NCBI RefSeq assembly: GCF_023898315.1
Contig: NC_064618.1
Span: 184,317,548 to 184,381,547 of the forward strand
DNA: 64,000 nt
Reading direction: 5' to 3'
Source of the DNA: Schistocerca nitens
Taxonomy: Eukaryota > Arthropoda > Insecta > Orthoptera > Acrididae
The notes under the pieces were generated by a model. The model was not told where the DNA came from and did no database searches. It was given only the letters and a program-made list of their open reading frames with translations. Both the position numbers and the translations under genes were made by a program. Positions 12,473 to 22,490 of this stretch are shown one piece after another (the first letter of the stretch is position 1; each line of letters opens with the position of its first letter).

Positions 12473-12548
12473 ACCCGTGGTCTAGGGGTAGCGTCTTTGA
12501 TTCATAATCGAAACATCTTCGGTCCCGGGTTCGATGCCCGCCACTGCC
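12473..12548 (+). promoter_or_regulatory. tRNA-Met-like Pol III promoter segment at LINE 5' end
   Basis: The segment contains an A-box-like TGGTCTAGGGGTAGCG, an anticodon arm TTTGA-TTCATAA-TCGAA with anticodon CAT, and a perfect B box GGTTCGATGCC (12528-12538). The T stem is mostly paired, while the acceptor stem is weak. It lies at the extreme 5' end of the LINE rather than standing alone, so I read it as a promoter module and not a functional tRNA gene. Whether Pol III actually uses it is inference. Confidence 0.6.
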
Positions 12549-13020
12549 TAAATTTTGATAAATAATCAGCATTGGAGGCCGAAGATTTCCGGCATACGAA
12601 GTCAGCCTCATTCTGCCAACGGCCTTGTCAAAGAGGGCGGAGGAGCGGATAGAGGAAACTCTCTTGTCCTAGGGGTGGGAAATTGCCCCTAAAGGCGGAA
12701 GAATCAGCAATGATCAACGACATGAGGATGCAGAAGGCAATGGAAACCACTGCATTAAAGACACGTAACGTGTATCCACAGGAAATGTGGCCTGTATTTG
12801 AAGAAGTATCATGATGATCTCTCCATTGGCAAAAGATTCCGGAATAGTCCCCCATTCGGATCTCCGGGAGGAGACTGCCAAGGGGGAGGTTACCATGAGA
12901 AAAAGATTGAATAATCAACGAAAGGATAACGTTCTATGAGTCGGGGCGTGGAATGTCAGAAGCTTGAACGTGGTAGGGAAACTAGAAAATCTGAAAAGGG
13001 AAATGCAGAGGCTCAATCTA

Positions 13021-14442
13021 CACTCCTGGAAATGGAAAAACGAACACATTCACACCGGTGTGTCAGACCCACCATACTTGCTCCGGACACTGCGAGAGGG
13101 CTGTACAAGCAATGATCACACGCACGGCACAGCGGACACACCAGGAACCGCGGTGTTGGCCGTCGAATGGCGCTAGCTGCGCAGCATTTGTGCACCGCCG
13201 CCGTCAGTGTCAGCCAGTTTGCCGTGGCATACAGAGCTCCATCGCAGTCTTTAACTCTGGTAGCATGCCGCGACAGCGTGGACGTGAACCGTATGTGCAG
13301 TTGACGGACTTTGAGCGAGGGCGTATAGTAGGCATGCGGGAGGCCGGGTGGACGTACCGCCGAATTGCTCAACACGTGGGGCGTGAGGTCTCCACACTAC
13401 ATCGATGTTGTCGCCAGTGGTCGGCGGAAGGTGCACGTGCCCGTCGACCTGGGACCGGACCGCAGCGACGCACGGATGCACGCCAAGACCGTAGGATCCT
13501 ACGCAGTGCCGTAGGGGACCGCACCGCCACTTCCCAGCAAATTAGGGACACTGTTGCTCCTGGGGTATCGGCGAGGACCATTCGCAACCGTCTCCATGAA
13601 GCTGGGCTACGGTCCCGCACACCGTTAGGCCGTCTTCCGCTCACGCCCCAACATCGTGCAGCCCGCCTCCAGTGGTGTCGCGACAGGCGTGAATGGAGGG
13701 ATGAATGGAGACGTGTCGTCTTCAGCGATGAGAGTCGCTTCTGCCTTGGTGCCAATGATGGTCGTAAGCGTGTTTGGCGCCGTGCAGGTGAGCGCCACAA
13801 TCAGGACTGCGTACGACCGAGGCACACAGGGCCAACACCCGGCATCATGGTGTGGGGAGCGATCTCCTACACTGGCCGTACACCACTGGTGATCGTCGAG
13901 GGGACACTGAATAGTGCACGGTACATCCAAACCGTCATCGAACCCATCGTTCTACCATTCCTAGACCGGCAAGGGAACTTGCTGTTCCAACAGGACAATG
14001 CACGTCCGCATGTATCCCGTGCCACCCAACGTGCTCTAGAAGGTGTAAGTCAACAACCCTTGCCAGCAAGATCTCCGGATCTGTCCCCCATTGAGCATGT
14101 TTGGGACTGGATGAAGCGTCGTCTCACGCGGTCTGCACGTCCAGCACGAACGCTGGTCCAACTGAGGCGCCAGGTGGAAATGGCATGGCAAGCCGTTCCA
14201 CAGGACTACATCCAGCATCTCTACGATCGTCTCCATGGGAGAATAGCAGCCTGCATTGGTGCGAAAGGTGGATATACACTGTACTAGTGCCGACATTGTG
14301 CATGCTCTGTTGCCTGTGTCTATGTGCCTGTGGTTCTGTCAGTGTGATCATGTGATGTATCTGACCTCAGGAATGTGTCAATAAAGTTTCCCCTTCCTGG
14401 GACAATGAATTCACTGTGTTCTTATTTCAATTTCCAGGAGTG
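13021..14442 (+). mobile_element. Tc1-like DD32E transposon, copy 2
   Basis: A complete 1422-bp element with TA duplications at 13019-13020 and 14443-14444 and the same terminal repeats as copies 1 and 3 (left CACTCCTGGAAATGG; right, on the minus strand, CACTCCTGGAAATTG). It interrupts the endonuclease codons of the RTE LINE. Removing the element and one TA rejoins the LINE reading frame exactly, which confirms the boundaries. Confidence 0.95.
13265..14287 (+). CDS. Tc1-like transposase, DD32E, intact
   Basis: A 340-residue cut-and-paste transposase with no internal stop. Order of features: helix-turn-helix DNA-binding half (about 10-115), a basic linker with RRPGTGPQRR (about 61-69) in the place of the GRPR-like motif, then the DDE domain with D155 (FSDES), D244 (QQDNARPH) and E277 (SPIEHVW). 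The D244-E277 gap is 32 residues, two fewer than in Tc1. The start at 13265 (MPRQRGREPY) gives canonical length. The frame stays open upstream to 13058, but that part covers the leader next to the terminal repeat. Strong codon bias to G and C at third positions sets it apart from the AT-rich surroundings. Confidence 0.92.
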   Translation: MPRQRGREPYVQLTDFERGRIVGMREAGWTYRRIAQHVGREVSTLHRCCRQWSAEGARARRPGTGPQRRTDARQDRRILRSAVGDRTATSQQIRDTVAPGVSARTIRNRLHEAGLRSRTPLGRLPLTPQHRAARLQWCRDRREWRDEWRRVVFSDESRFCLGANDGRKRVWRRAGERHNQDCVRPRHTGPTPGIMVWGAISYTGRTPLVIVEGTLNSARYIQTVIEPIVLPFLDRQGNLLFQQDNARPHVSRATQRALEGVSQQPLPARSPDLSPIEHVWDWMKRRLTRSARPARTLVQLRRQVEMAWQAVPQDYIQHLYDRLHGRIAACIGAKGGYTLY

Positions 14443-15162
14443 TAGATATAGTAGGGGTCAGTGAAGTGAAGTGGAAGGAAGAAAAGGATTTCTGTTCAGA
14501 TGAGTATCGGGTAATGTCAACAGCAACAGAAAATGGTATAGCAAGTGTAGGATTCGTTATGAATAGGAAGGTAGGGCAGAGGGTGTGTTACTGTGAACAG
14601 TTCAATGACCGGGTTGTTCTAATCAGAATCGACAGCATACCAACACCGACAACGATAGTTCAGGTATACATGCCGACGTCGCAAGCTGAAGATGAACAGA
14701 TAGAGAAAGTGTATGAGGATATTGAAAGGGTGCTGCAGTATGTAAAGGTGGAGAAAATCTAATAGTCATGGGCGACTGGAATGCAGTTGTAGGGGAAGGA
14801 GTAGAAGAAAAGGTTACACGAGAATATGGGCTTGGGACGAGGAATGAAAGAGGAGAAAGACTAATTGAGTTCTGTAACAAGTTTTAGCTAGTAATAGCGA
14901 ATACCCTGTTCAAGAATCACAAGAGGAGGAGGTATACTTGGAAAAGGCCGGGAGATACGGGAAGATTTCAATTAGATTACATCATGGTCAGACAGAGATT
15001 CCGAAATCAGATACTGGATTGTAAGGCGTACCCAGGAGCAGATATAGACTCAGATCACAATATAGTAGTGATGAAGAGTAGGCTGAAGTTCAAGACATTA
15101 GTCAGGAAGAATCAATACGCAAAGAAGTGGGATACGGAAGTACTAAGGAATGACGAATACGT

Positions 15163-17202
15163 TTGAAGTTCTCTAACGCTGTAGATACAGCAATAAGGAA
15201 TAGCGCAGTAGGCAGTACAGTTGAAGAGGAATGGATATCTCTAAAAAGGGCCATCACAGAAGTAGGGAAGGAAAACATAGGTACAAAGAAGGTAGCTGCG
15301 AAGAAACCATCGGTAACAGAAGAAATACTTCAGTTGATTGATGAAAGGAGGAAGTACAAATATGTTCCGGGAAAATCAGGAATACAGAAACACAAGTCGC
15401 TGAGGAATGAAATAAATAGCAAGTGCAGGAAATCTAAGATGACATGGATGCAGGAAAAATGTGAAGACATCGAAAAAGATATGAATGTCGGAAGGACAGA
15501 CTCAGCATACAGGAAAGTGAAAACAACCTTTGGTGACATTAAAAGCAACGGTGGTAACATTAAGAGTGCAACGGGAATTCCACTGTTAAATGCAGAGGAG
15601 AGAGCAGATAGGTGGAAAGAATACATTGAAAGCCTCTATGAGGGTGAAGATTTGTCTGATGTGATAGAAGAAGAAACACGAGTCGATTTAGAAGAGATAG
15701 GGGATCCAGTATTAGAATCGGAATTTAAAAGAGCTTCGGAGGAGTTACGGTCAAATAAGGCAGAAGGGATAGATAACATTCCATCAGAATTTCTAAAATC
15801 ATTGGGAGAAGTGGCAACAAAACGACTATTCACGTTGGTGTGTGGAATATATGAGTCTGGCGATATACCATCTGACTTTCGGAAAAGCATCATCCACACA
15901 ATTCCGAAGACGGCAAGAGCTGACAAGTGCGAGAATTATCGCACAATCAGCTTAACAGCTCATGCATCGAAGCTGCTTACAAGAATAATATACAGTAGAA
16001 TGGAAAAGAAAATTGAGAATGCGCTAGGTGACGATCAGTTTGGCTTTAGAAAAAGTAAAGGGACGAGAGAGATAATTCTGACGTTACGGCTAATAATGGA
16101 AGCAAGGCTAAAGAAAAATCAAGACACTTTCATAGGATTTGTCGACATGGAAAAAGCGTTCGACAATATAAAATGGTGCAAGCTGTTCGAGATTCTGAAA
16201 GAAGTAGGGGTAAGCTATAGGGAGAGACGGGTGATATACAATATGTACAACAACCAAGAGGGAATAGTAAGAGTGGACGATCGAGAACGAAGTGCTCGTA
16301 TTAAGAAGGGTGTAAGACAAGGCTGTAGCCTTTCGCCCCTACTCTTCAATCTGTACATCGAGGAAGCAATGATGGAAATAAAAGAAAGGTTCAGGAGTGG
16401 AATTAAAATACAAGGTGAAAGGATATCAATGATACGATTCGCTGATGACATGGTTATCCTGAGTGAAAGTGAAGAAGAATTAAATGATCTGCTGAACGGA
16501 ATGAATAGTCTAATGAGTACACAGTATGGTTTGAGAGTAAATCGGAGGAAGACGAAGGTAATGAGAAGTACTAGAAATGAGAACAGCGAGAAACTTAACA
16601 TCAGGATTGATGGTCAGGAAGTCAATGAAGTTAAGGAATTCTGCTACCTAGGCAGTAAAATAACCAATGACGGACGGAGCAAGGAGGACATCAAAAGCAG
16701 ACTTGCTATGGCAAAAAAGGCATTTCTGGTCAAAAGAAGTCTACTAATATCAAATACCGGTCTTAATTTGAGGAAGAAATTTCTGAGGATGTACGTCTGG
16801 AGTACAGCATTGTATGGTAGTGAAACATGGACTGTGGGAAAACCGGAAAAGAAGAGAATCGAAGCATTTGAGATGTGGTGCTATAGACGAATGTTGAAAA
16901 TTAGGTGGACTGATACGGTAAGGAATGAGGAGGTTCTACGCAGAATCGGAGAGGAAAGGAATATGTGGAAAACACTGATATGGAGAAGGGACAGGATGAT
17001 AGGACATCTCCTAAGACATGAGGGAATGACCTCCATGGTACTAGAGGGAGCTGTAGAGGGCAAAAACTGTAGAGGAAGACAGAGGTTGGAATACGTCAAG
17101 CAAATAATTGAGGACGTAGGTTGCAAGTGCTACTCTGAGATGAAGAGGTTAGCACAGGAAAGGAATTCGTGGCGGGCCGCATCAAATCAGTCAGTAGACT
17201 GA
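15163..17202 (+). pseudogene. RTE reverse transcriptase and C-terminal domain
   Basis: A 679-codon open frame. It holds the RT domain in order: NKAEGIDNIPSEFLK, NYRTISLT, FGFRKSKGTREI, FVDMEKAFDNIKW with its catalytic Asp, GVRQGCSLSPLLFNLYIEE, and FADDMVIL (16438-16461, the Asp pair near residues 428-429). The C-terminal region has FCYLGSKIT, LYGSETWTVGK, FEMWCYRRMLKI and ends NSWRAASNQSVD, as in RTE/BovB proteins. The first Met is not a true start: the frame is the continuation of the endonuclease region, cut off by a frameshift near 15160. It is marked as pseudogene for that reason, although this part itself is intact. Confidence 0.85.
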
Positions 17203-17229
17203 TGACCAAAAAAAAAAAAAATTATACCC

Positions 17230-18620
17230 ATTGAGAGCCGCGATGTCGTCCGCCTTCATGAATATTTCCTGGTCAACTTTTTCTGATTGGTACACAACTG
17301 ACGTTACACCTGACAAAACCGACGGGGATTGTCATCAACCAATACCACATGTTTCGGAGGTTTAACTGGCCATGATTGGTAAATATGGCATAGTGTAATG
17401 CGTCATATGGTAGGTGCCTTCTTCTCCCTCTTCTATCTTTGCTACGTACGATGTAACAGTGATCGATTTTTTGTGAATACAAAAAAATGAAAATTTTTCC
17501 ACTTTTGTAAATTAGGCATAATCTCTTGTGGCATCTCCCTTCTGCATCCTCTTATAGTTCCAACTGACATTGCGAACCAATAGTTTTCCAGCTAGCAGCA
17601 TGCATGTAAAAAAAATGGCGGTAATGATTCCCATTCCAGAGTGAAAATAGGTTCAGCCATATCCAACACAACTCTTCACCCATGATTTACATCTGTCTGA
17701 TAGTCATTAAGTCCCATACAGATTTCAGACATATTCGCTTCTAATATATACAAGTACATCACACATTTTTTTATGACATACTTCTTGGTTTAGATTTGAT
17801 GTACACGCGAAATCTTCATTTGTCACGGAAAATTGCCAGCCTTACATCAACAGTTAGGTATTCATTTGAGCTATAATTATTTATGAACGTATCCACAAAG
17901 CTATCAGAAACGTCTCTTACTGCCTGTAGCTTGACATTTTCCTCAGCCAATTCTGATGCACCGAGTTCTTGTGATATCAAACCAGAATCTACTGCTAATT
18001 GTTGAAATCTAATACGTGATGTAACAGCATTTTGAAATGGGTTTCCAATGGCTGGGTGGTTACTCCATAACTCAGAAACACTAGTGGGATTTCTATGAGT
18101 CTTTCCTGAAGCCAACAACTCCTGGTTTCTTATGTTACGACGTTCTTTAGGTTGTTCTGGTTGCGCCTCACTGTATTACAAAAAAATTTCTTTTCATTAG
18201 TGTGCCCATATGTAAAACCAAACTTTTTTTAGGTAACAGGACGTAAACATATTTACAATGTAATCTACGGCTTTGCTCTGATTTATTAGGCCAGGCTTTT
18301 GCCGAAGAATATTCTGAACTGCAATGCTAGAATACAAGGGTAGACCACTTCCAGATTTGAATATCCTTGAGATCGTTTGAACTTCATTTTTAGTGACATC
18401 ATCTTATGAATTTTCTGTCTCTGGTTACTCTGCCACTCGATTCATTTTACTCTTTTCTACCACATCATCAACCTCATCAGTAACTTCACCAGTATCGTTT
18501 TCATGTCTTTATCATACCACAAACGATCTTGGTTACACTACTCATCGGGATTATCAATAGCTATAATAATTTCAGACTCCTGAAAACGGTGACGTCTCTG
18601 CGTGATTACGCTTAGAAGTA
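17230..18620 (-). pseudogene. piggyBac-like transposase, N-terminal and catalytic relic
   Basis: Minus-strand frames give the order of piggyBac blocks. Near 18300: SGSGLPLYSSIAVQNILRQK. In 17816-18118: VSELWSNHP, then RFQQLAVDSGL, then VRDVSDSFVDTFINNYS and LTVDVRLAIFRDK, which matches the TVDE-FRG catalytic block. Then comes a stop followed by RFRVYIKSKPRSMS. Later text around 17400-17600 (HFFYMHAASWK and the YVxK block) is heavily decayed. A possible intron lies at about 18160-18290, with a pyrimidine-rich AG acceptor. The C-terminal cysteine-rich end is at 12110-12470 on the other side of the RTE LINE. The gene is dead: many stops, split by insertion. No TTAA-flanked ends were found. Confidence 0.65.
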
Positions 18621-18788
18621 GAAGCTAAGAATGCCACGGATCAAAATCCAAATAAAGAACGGTTATATATTCAAATGCAACCATTGCTTTTTATATCAGA
18701 AATGAAAATCAAAGCATAGCATCGCAATAATACCGACGACAACATTTACTGCTTCTTCTATAAATGAAACTATATTCTGTACAAATTA

Positions 18789-19974
18789 CAGTGATCAGTC
18801 AGAACATTATGATCACCGCGCAGTTAACTATATTAACCTGCCCAAGGGGTGGCAGTGTCACCTGGCAGTGGATGTCTGCTAGTCGACAATCGAACGGTGC
18901 CTGTAGTATCATAGTGTGTGCTGTCTGTGTGTAGAATGGGGAAGGTGCGCTATCTATCTGGGTTTGACGGAGGGCAGTTGTGATGGGCCGGAGGCTCGGC
19001 ACTAGAATTTTGGAGACTGCATGACTTGTCGAGCGTCTAGGAACATCGTGGTGTCTCTAAAACGTGGCAAAATCAAGGTGAAAGCACGTCCAGATGTCGT
19101 GGGGTTGGGCGGCCATCCCTCTTTACAGATGTCGGTCGTCGTAGGCTGGGCAGACTACTAAAGCAGAACAGGCGGAGAACGTAGGCGAAACTAATATTAT
19201 ATTTTAATGCGGGGCAGAGTACGTGTCTGAATGCACAGTGCACCGAACGCTCGTAACGATGAGCCTCAGCAGCCGACTTTCCATGCATGTGCCGATGACG
19301 GCACCACAACATCGGCTATTACGACTGAAACGGGTATGTGATCACGCGCACTGGACGTTGAAGCAGTGGCAGAACATTGCATCATTTAATGAATCACAGT
19401 GCCTTCTTCATCGTGCCGATCGGAGGGCACGAATCCGTCGTCTTCCAGGGGAACAGCACCTCGACAGCTTTACTGCGGGATGGAGACAATCTGGTGGCGG
19501 CTCCATCATGCGCTGTGGAACATGGGTCCAGTGCAACTCGTGAAAAGCACCGTGACGACAAATGAATATCTTACACTGGTTACAGACCACGTACACCGCT
19601 TCATGACGACCATGTTTCCCGACGGCAGCGACATTTTTCGATAATGCGCCATGTCGCAAGGCCAGAAATGTGATGGAGTGGTTCGAGGAACACAGTGGCG
19701 AGTTCCAATTCATGTGCAGGCCCCACAGCTCGCCACTTCTGAACCCGATCGAACACGTCTCGGATGTGATTGAAAGTGGCGTCAGAGCTCATCGCTCCCT
19801 TCCTCGGAATTTCGGGAATTAGGTGACTTGTGTATGCAGGTGTGGTGCCAAACCCTCCAGGTACTTGCCAAGGTTCATTGCTTCCATGTCACAAAGCCTC
19901 CCCACTGTTATCCCTGCCAAAGCTAAACGTACCGGCTATTAGTTACGTGGTCATACAGTTGTGACTGATCAGTG
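18789..19974 (+). mobile_element. decayed Tc1-like transposon, second family
   Basis: The ends are inverted repeats beginning CAGTGATCAGTCAGAAC at the left and CACTGATCAGTCACAAC on the minus strand at the right. TA is present at 18787-18788 on the left; the right flank now reads CA. Inside, broken plus-strand frames recall Tc1 transposase: LLRLKRVCDHAHWTLKQWQN, FNESQCLLHRADRRARIRRL (in place of SDESRF), and SPLLNPIEHVSDV. Several frameshifts are present and the catalytic DES is mutated. It is a relic of a different family from the DD32E copies. Confidence 0.75.
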
Positions 19975-20789
19975 CACACAGCAAACACTACCAAGGGGGT
20001 AACAAGAATACCCCACATACATCTTGGAAAATAAAAACAAAATTAGGTAAGGATATTTTGCTATGTTAAGTAAGAAACATTCCTCTGTTTATATATGAAG
20101 ATAGTAACTGTTCTCGAAAGAACAGACACCATTGATAACCTTGCAGCTTCTCTAGAATAAATGATAATTGAAACTCTCAGCTGCCGACAGGTGTTCTTGA
20201 TATACCTCGATGGGGACAGCTGAAAATGTATCCCTTGCACGCTTCCTGTCGGCGTAAGGGATGATTTGCCCTTTCCAATTTCAGTATGAAAAATGGCTGT
20301 ATTTACCAATTACTTGAGTTCATGTGCAGCTAATCAGAGAAGGTCTACACCGCTCAACAGTAAATATCACCTTCAATACAGTCTCCCATAGCCTACGTAG
20401 TTTTCGTGGCTGATCATCTTCTTCCATGGCCGCTTCTTTTGGAACTCCCAAATAGATAATTACAGCGTGTAACAGCGAGAGGAGCAAGGTGCAAAGACAA
20501 ATATAAATAGTGCTTTGTAGGTGTTTACCTCGCTCACCGAAACTACACTGTGTAACACGTCTATCGTCATGTTACCTACACCAGTAAATAATTAGAGTGG
20601 CACCTATGCACTTAAGTTTCAGATTGCTGACGCTGAGGAAGTGTAAATTGTATTGCCTTCTGGTTTAGTTTTGCCTATAAGTTCATTCATCCAGTAACCA
20701 TGATAGGTGCAAGTTTTATTTAACGACCACCAAAGCTGCCAAATTACATGCAGCATTGGGCTTCATAGCGAGAGACAATGAATGCACGA
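19975..20789. other. unassigned stretch
   Basis: No gene or repeat family recognised. The short frames are not conserved motifs. Confidence 0.4.
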
Positions 20790-22260
20790 CGTATTGCGCA
20801 TGTCTGCAGAAGAAACACAGACTTGGCAGAAAATCCTAAGGAATTTTGGTCTTATGGCAAAGCAGTAGGTGGATCAAAACAAAATGTCCAGACACTCTGT
20901 GACCAAAATGGTACTGAAACAGAGGATTAAAGGCCGAAATACTAAATGTCTTGCTCCAAAGCTGTTTCACAGAGGAAGACCGCACTGTAGTTCCTTCTCT
21001 AGATTGTCGCACAGATGACAAAATGGTAGATATCGAAATAGATGACAGAGAGATAGAAAAACAATTAAAATCGCCCAAAAGAGGAAAGGCCGCTGGACCT
21101 GATGGAATACCAGTTCGATTTTACACAGAGTACGAGAAGGAACTTGCCTCCCCCTCCCCCTTCTTGCAGCGGTGTACCGTAGGTCTCTAGAAGAGCGCAG
21201 CGTTCCAAAAGATTGGAAAAGAGCACAGGTCATCCCCGTTTTCAAGAAGGACCGTCGAACAGATGTGCAGAACAATAAACCTATATCTCTAACGTCGATC
21301 AGTTGTAAAGTTTTGGAACACGTATTATGTTCGAGTATAATGACTTTTCTGGAGACTAGAAATCTACTCTGTAGGAATCAGCATGTGTTTCGAAAAAGAC
21401 GATCGTGTGAAACCCAGCTCGCGCTATTCGTCCACGAGACTCAGAGAGCCATTGACAAGAGTTCCCAGGTAGATGCTATGTTTTTTGACTTCCTTAAGGC
21501 GTTTGATACAGTTCCCCACAGTTGTTTAATGAACAAAGTAAGAGCATATGGACTATCAGACTAATTGTGTGATTGGATTGAAGAGTTCCTACATAACAGA
21601 ACGCAGTATCTCATTCACAATGGAGAGAAGTCTTTCGAAGTAAGAGTGATTTCAGGTGTGCCGCAGGGGAGTGTCGTAGGACCGTTGCTATTCACAATAT
21701 ATGTAAATGACCTTGTGGATAACATCGGAAGTTCACTGAGGCTTTTTGCGGATGATGCTGTAGTATATCGAGAGATTGTAACAATGGAAAATTGTACTGA
21801 AATGCAGGAGGACCTGCAACGAATTGACGCATGGTGCAGGGAATGGCAATTGAATCTCAATGTAGACAAGTGCATTGTGCTGCGAATACATAGAAGGAAA
21901 GATCTTTTATCATTTAGCTACAATAGCAGGTTGTTAGCAACTGGAAGCAGTTAATTCCATAAATTATCTGGGAGTAAGCATTAGTGAGATTCATTGGAAG
22001 AATCCTAAGGAAATGCAGTCCGAAAACAAAGGAAGTAGGTTACAGTACACTTGTTCGCCCACTGCTTGAATACTGCTCACCGGTGTGAGATCCGTAGCAG
22101 ATAGGGTTGATAGAAGAACTAGAGAAGATCCAACGGATAGGAGAACACTTCGTTACAGGATCATTTAGTAATCCTGAAAGCGTTACTGAGATGACAGTTA
22201 AACTCCAGGGGAAGACTCTGCAGGATAGACGCTCAGTAGCTCGGTACGGGCTTTTTTGAA
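20790..22260 (+). pseudogene. reverse transcriptase relic of CR1-like copy B
   Basis: Pieces in order: NPKEFWSYGKAVG; IEKQLKSPKRGKAAGPDGIP (20951-21190); VPKDWKRAQVIPVFKK and FFDFLKAFDTVPHSCLMNKV with its catalytic Asp (21172-21564, ending at a TAA); WIEEFLHNRTQYL and SGVPQGSVVGPLLFTIYVND with FADDAV (21565-21954). A later decayed thumb region follows, with a small deletion compared with copy A. At least one stop and several frameshifts make it non-functional. Confidence 0.8.
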
Positions 22261-22490
22261 GTTTCGAGAACATACTTTCACCGAGTAGTCAATCAGTATA
22301 TTGCTCCCTCCTACGCATATCTCGCGAAGAGATCATGAGGATAAAATCAGAATGATTAGGGCCCGCACAGAGGGATACCGACAATCTCTCTTTCCACGAA
22401 CAATACGAGACTGGAACTGAAGGGAGAACCGATAGAGGTACTCAAAGTACCCTCCGCCACACACCGTCAGGTGGCTTGCGGAGGATGGAT
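20790..22490 (+). mobile_element. CR1-like LINE (copy B), 5'-truncated
   Basis: It contains most of a reverse transcriptase in several frames and ends with the same tail as copy A (GTACCCTCCGCCACACACCG at about 22447). The coding relics are described separately. The 5' part with the endonuclease is missing. No target duplication was identified. Confidence 0.78.

Larger units (their letters stand above)
12895..15166 (+). pseudogene. RTE endonuclease region, interrupted
   Basis: From an ATG at 12895 the frame runs into TGA at 12937 and then continues with GAWNVRSLNVVGKLENL, the start of an apurinic-type endonuclease. At 13021 the frame is split by the Tc1-like element and resumes after 14444 with GVSEVKW, followed by MGDWNA and, near 15050, SDHNIVV, the catalytic Asp-His block. 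Further damage: a one-base shift near 14750, an in-frame TAG at 14885-14887 and another frame change near 15160 that separates this part from the RT frame. The protein would nick target DNA for target-primed reverse transcription; this copy cannot. Confidence 0.8.
12470..17220 (+). mobile_element. near full-length RTE-type LINE with tRNA-like head
   Basis: A non-LTR retrotransposon running from a tRNA-Met-like segment (12473-12548), through a GC-rich 5' region and one long endonuclease/reverse transcriptase frame, to a 3' end at about 17207 followed by a run of 13 or more A. Without the Tc1 element nested at 13021-14442 the length is about 3.3 kb, normal for full-length RTE elements. It lies inside a decayed piggyBac gene. 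The coding frame has a nonsense codon, frameshifts and the nested insertion, so this copy is dead. The RTE/BovB assignment rests on the order and wording of the RT and C-terminal motifs. No clear target duplication was found. Confidence 0.8.

Noticed and set aside
12473-12548. Functional tRNA-Met gene
   Set aside because: The acceptor stem does not pair well, no terminator T-run follows, and the segment runs straight into the LINE leader.
13058-13264. Extended N-terminus of the Tc1-like transposase (about 70 extra residues)
   Set aside because: It would cover the leader beside the terminal repeat and give a non-canonical length; MPRQ matches the usual start of the DNA-binding domain.
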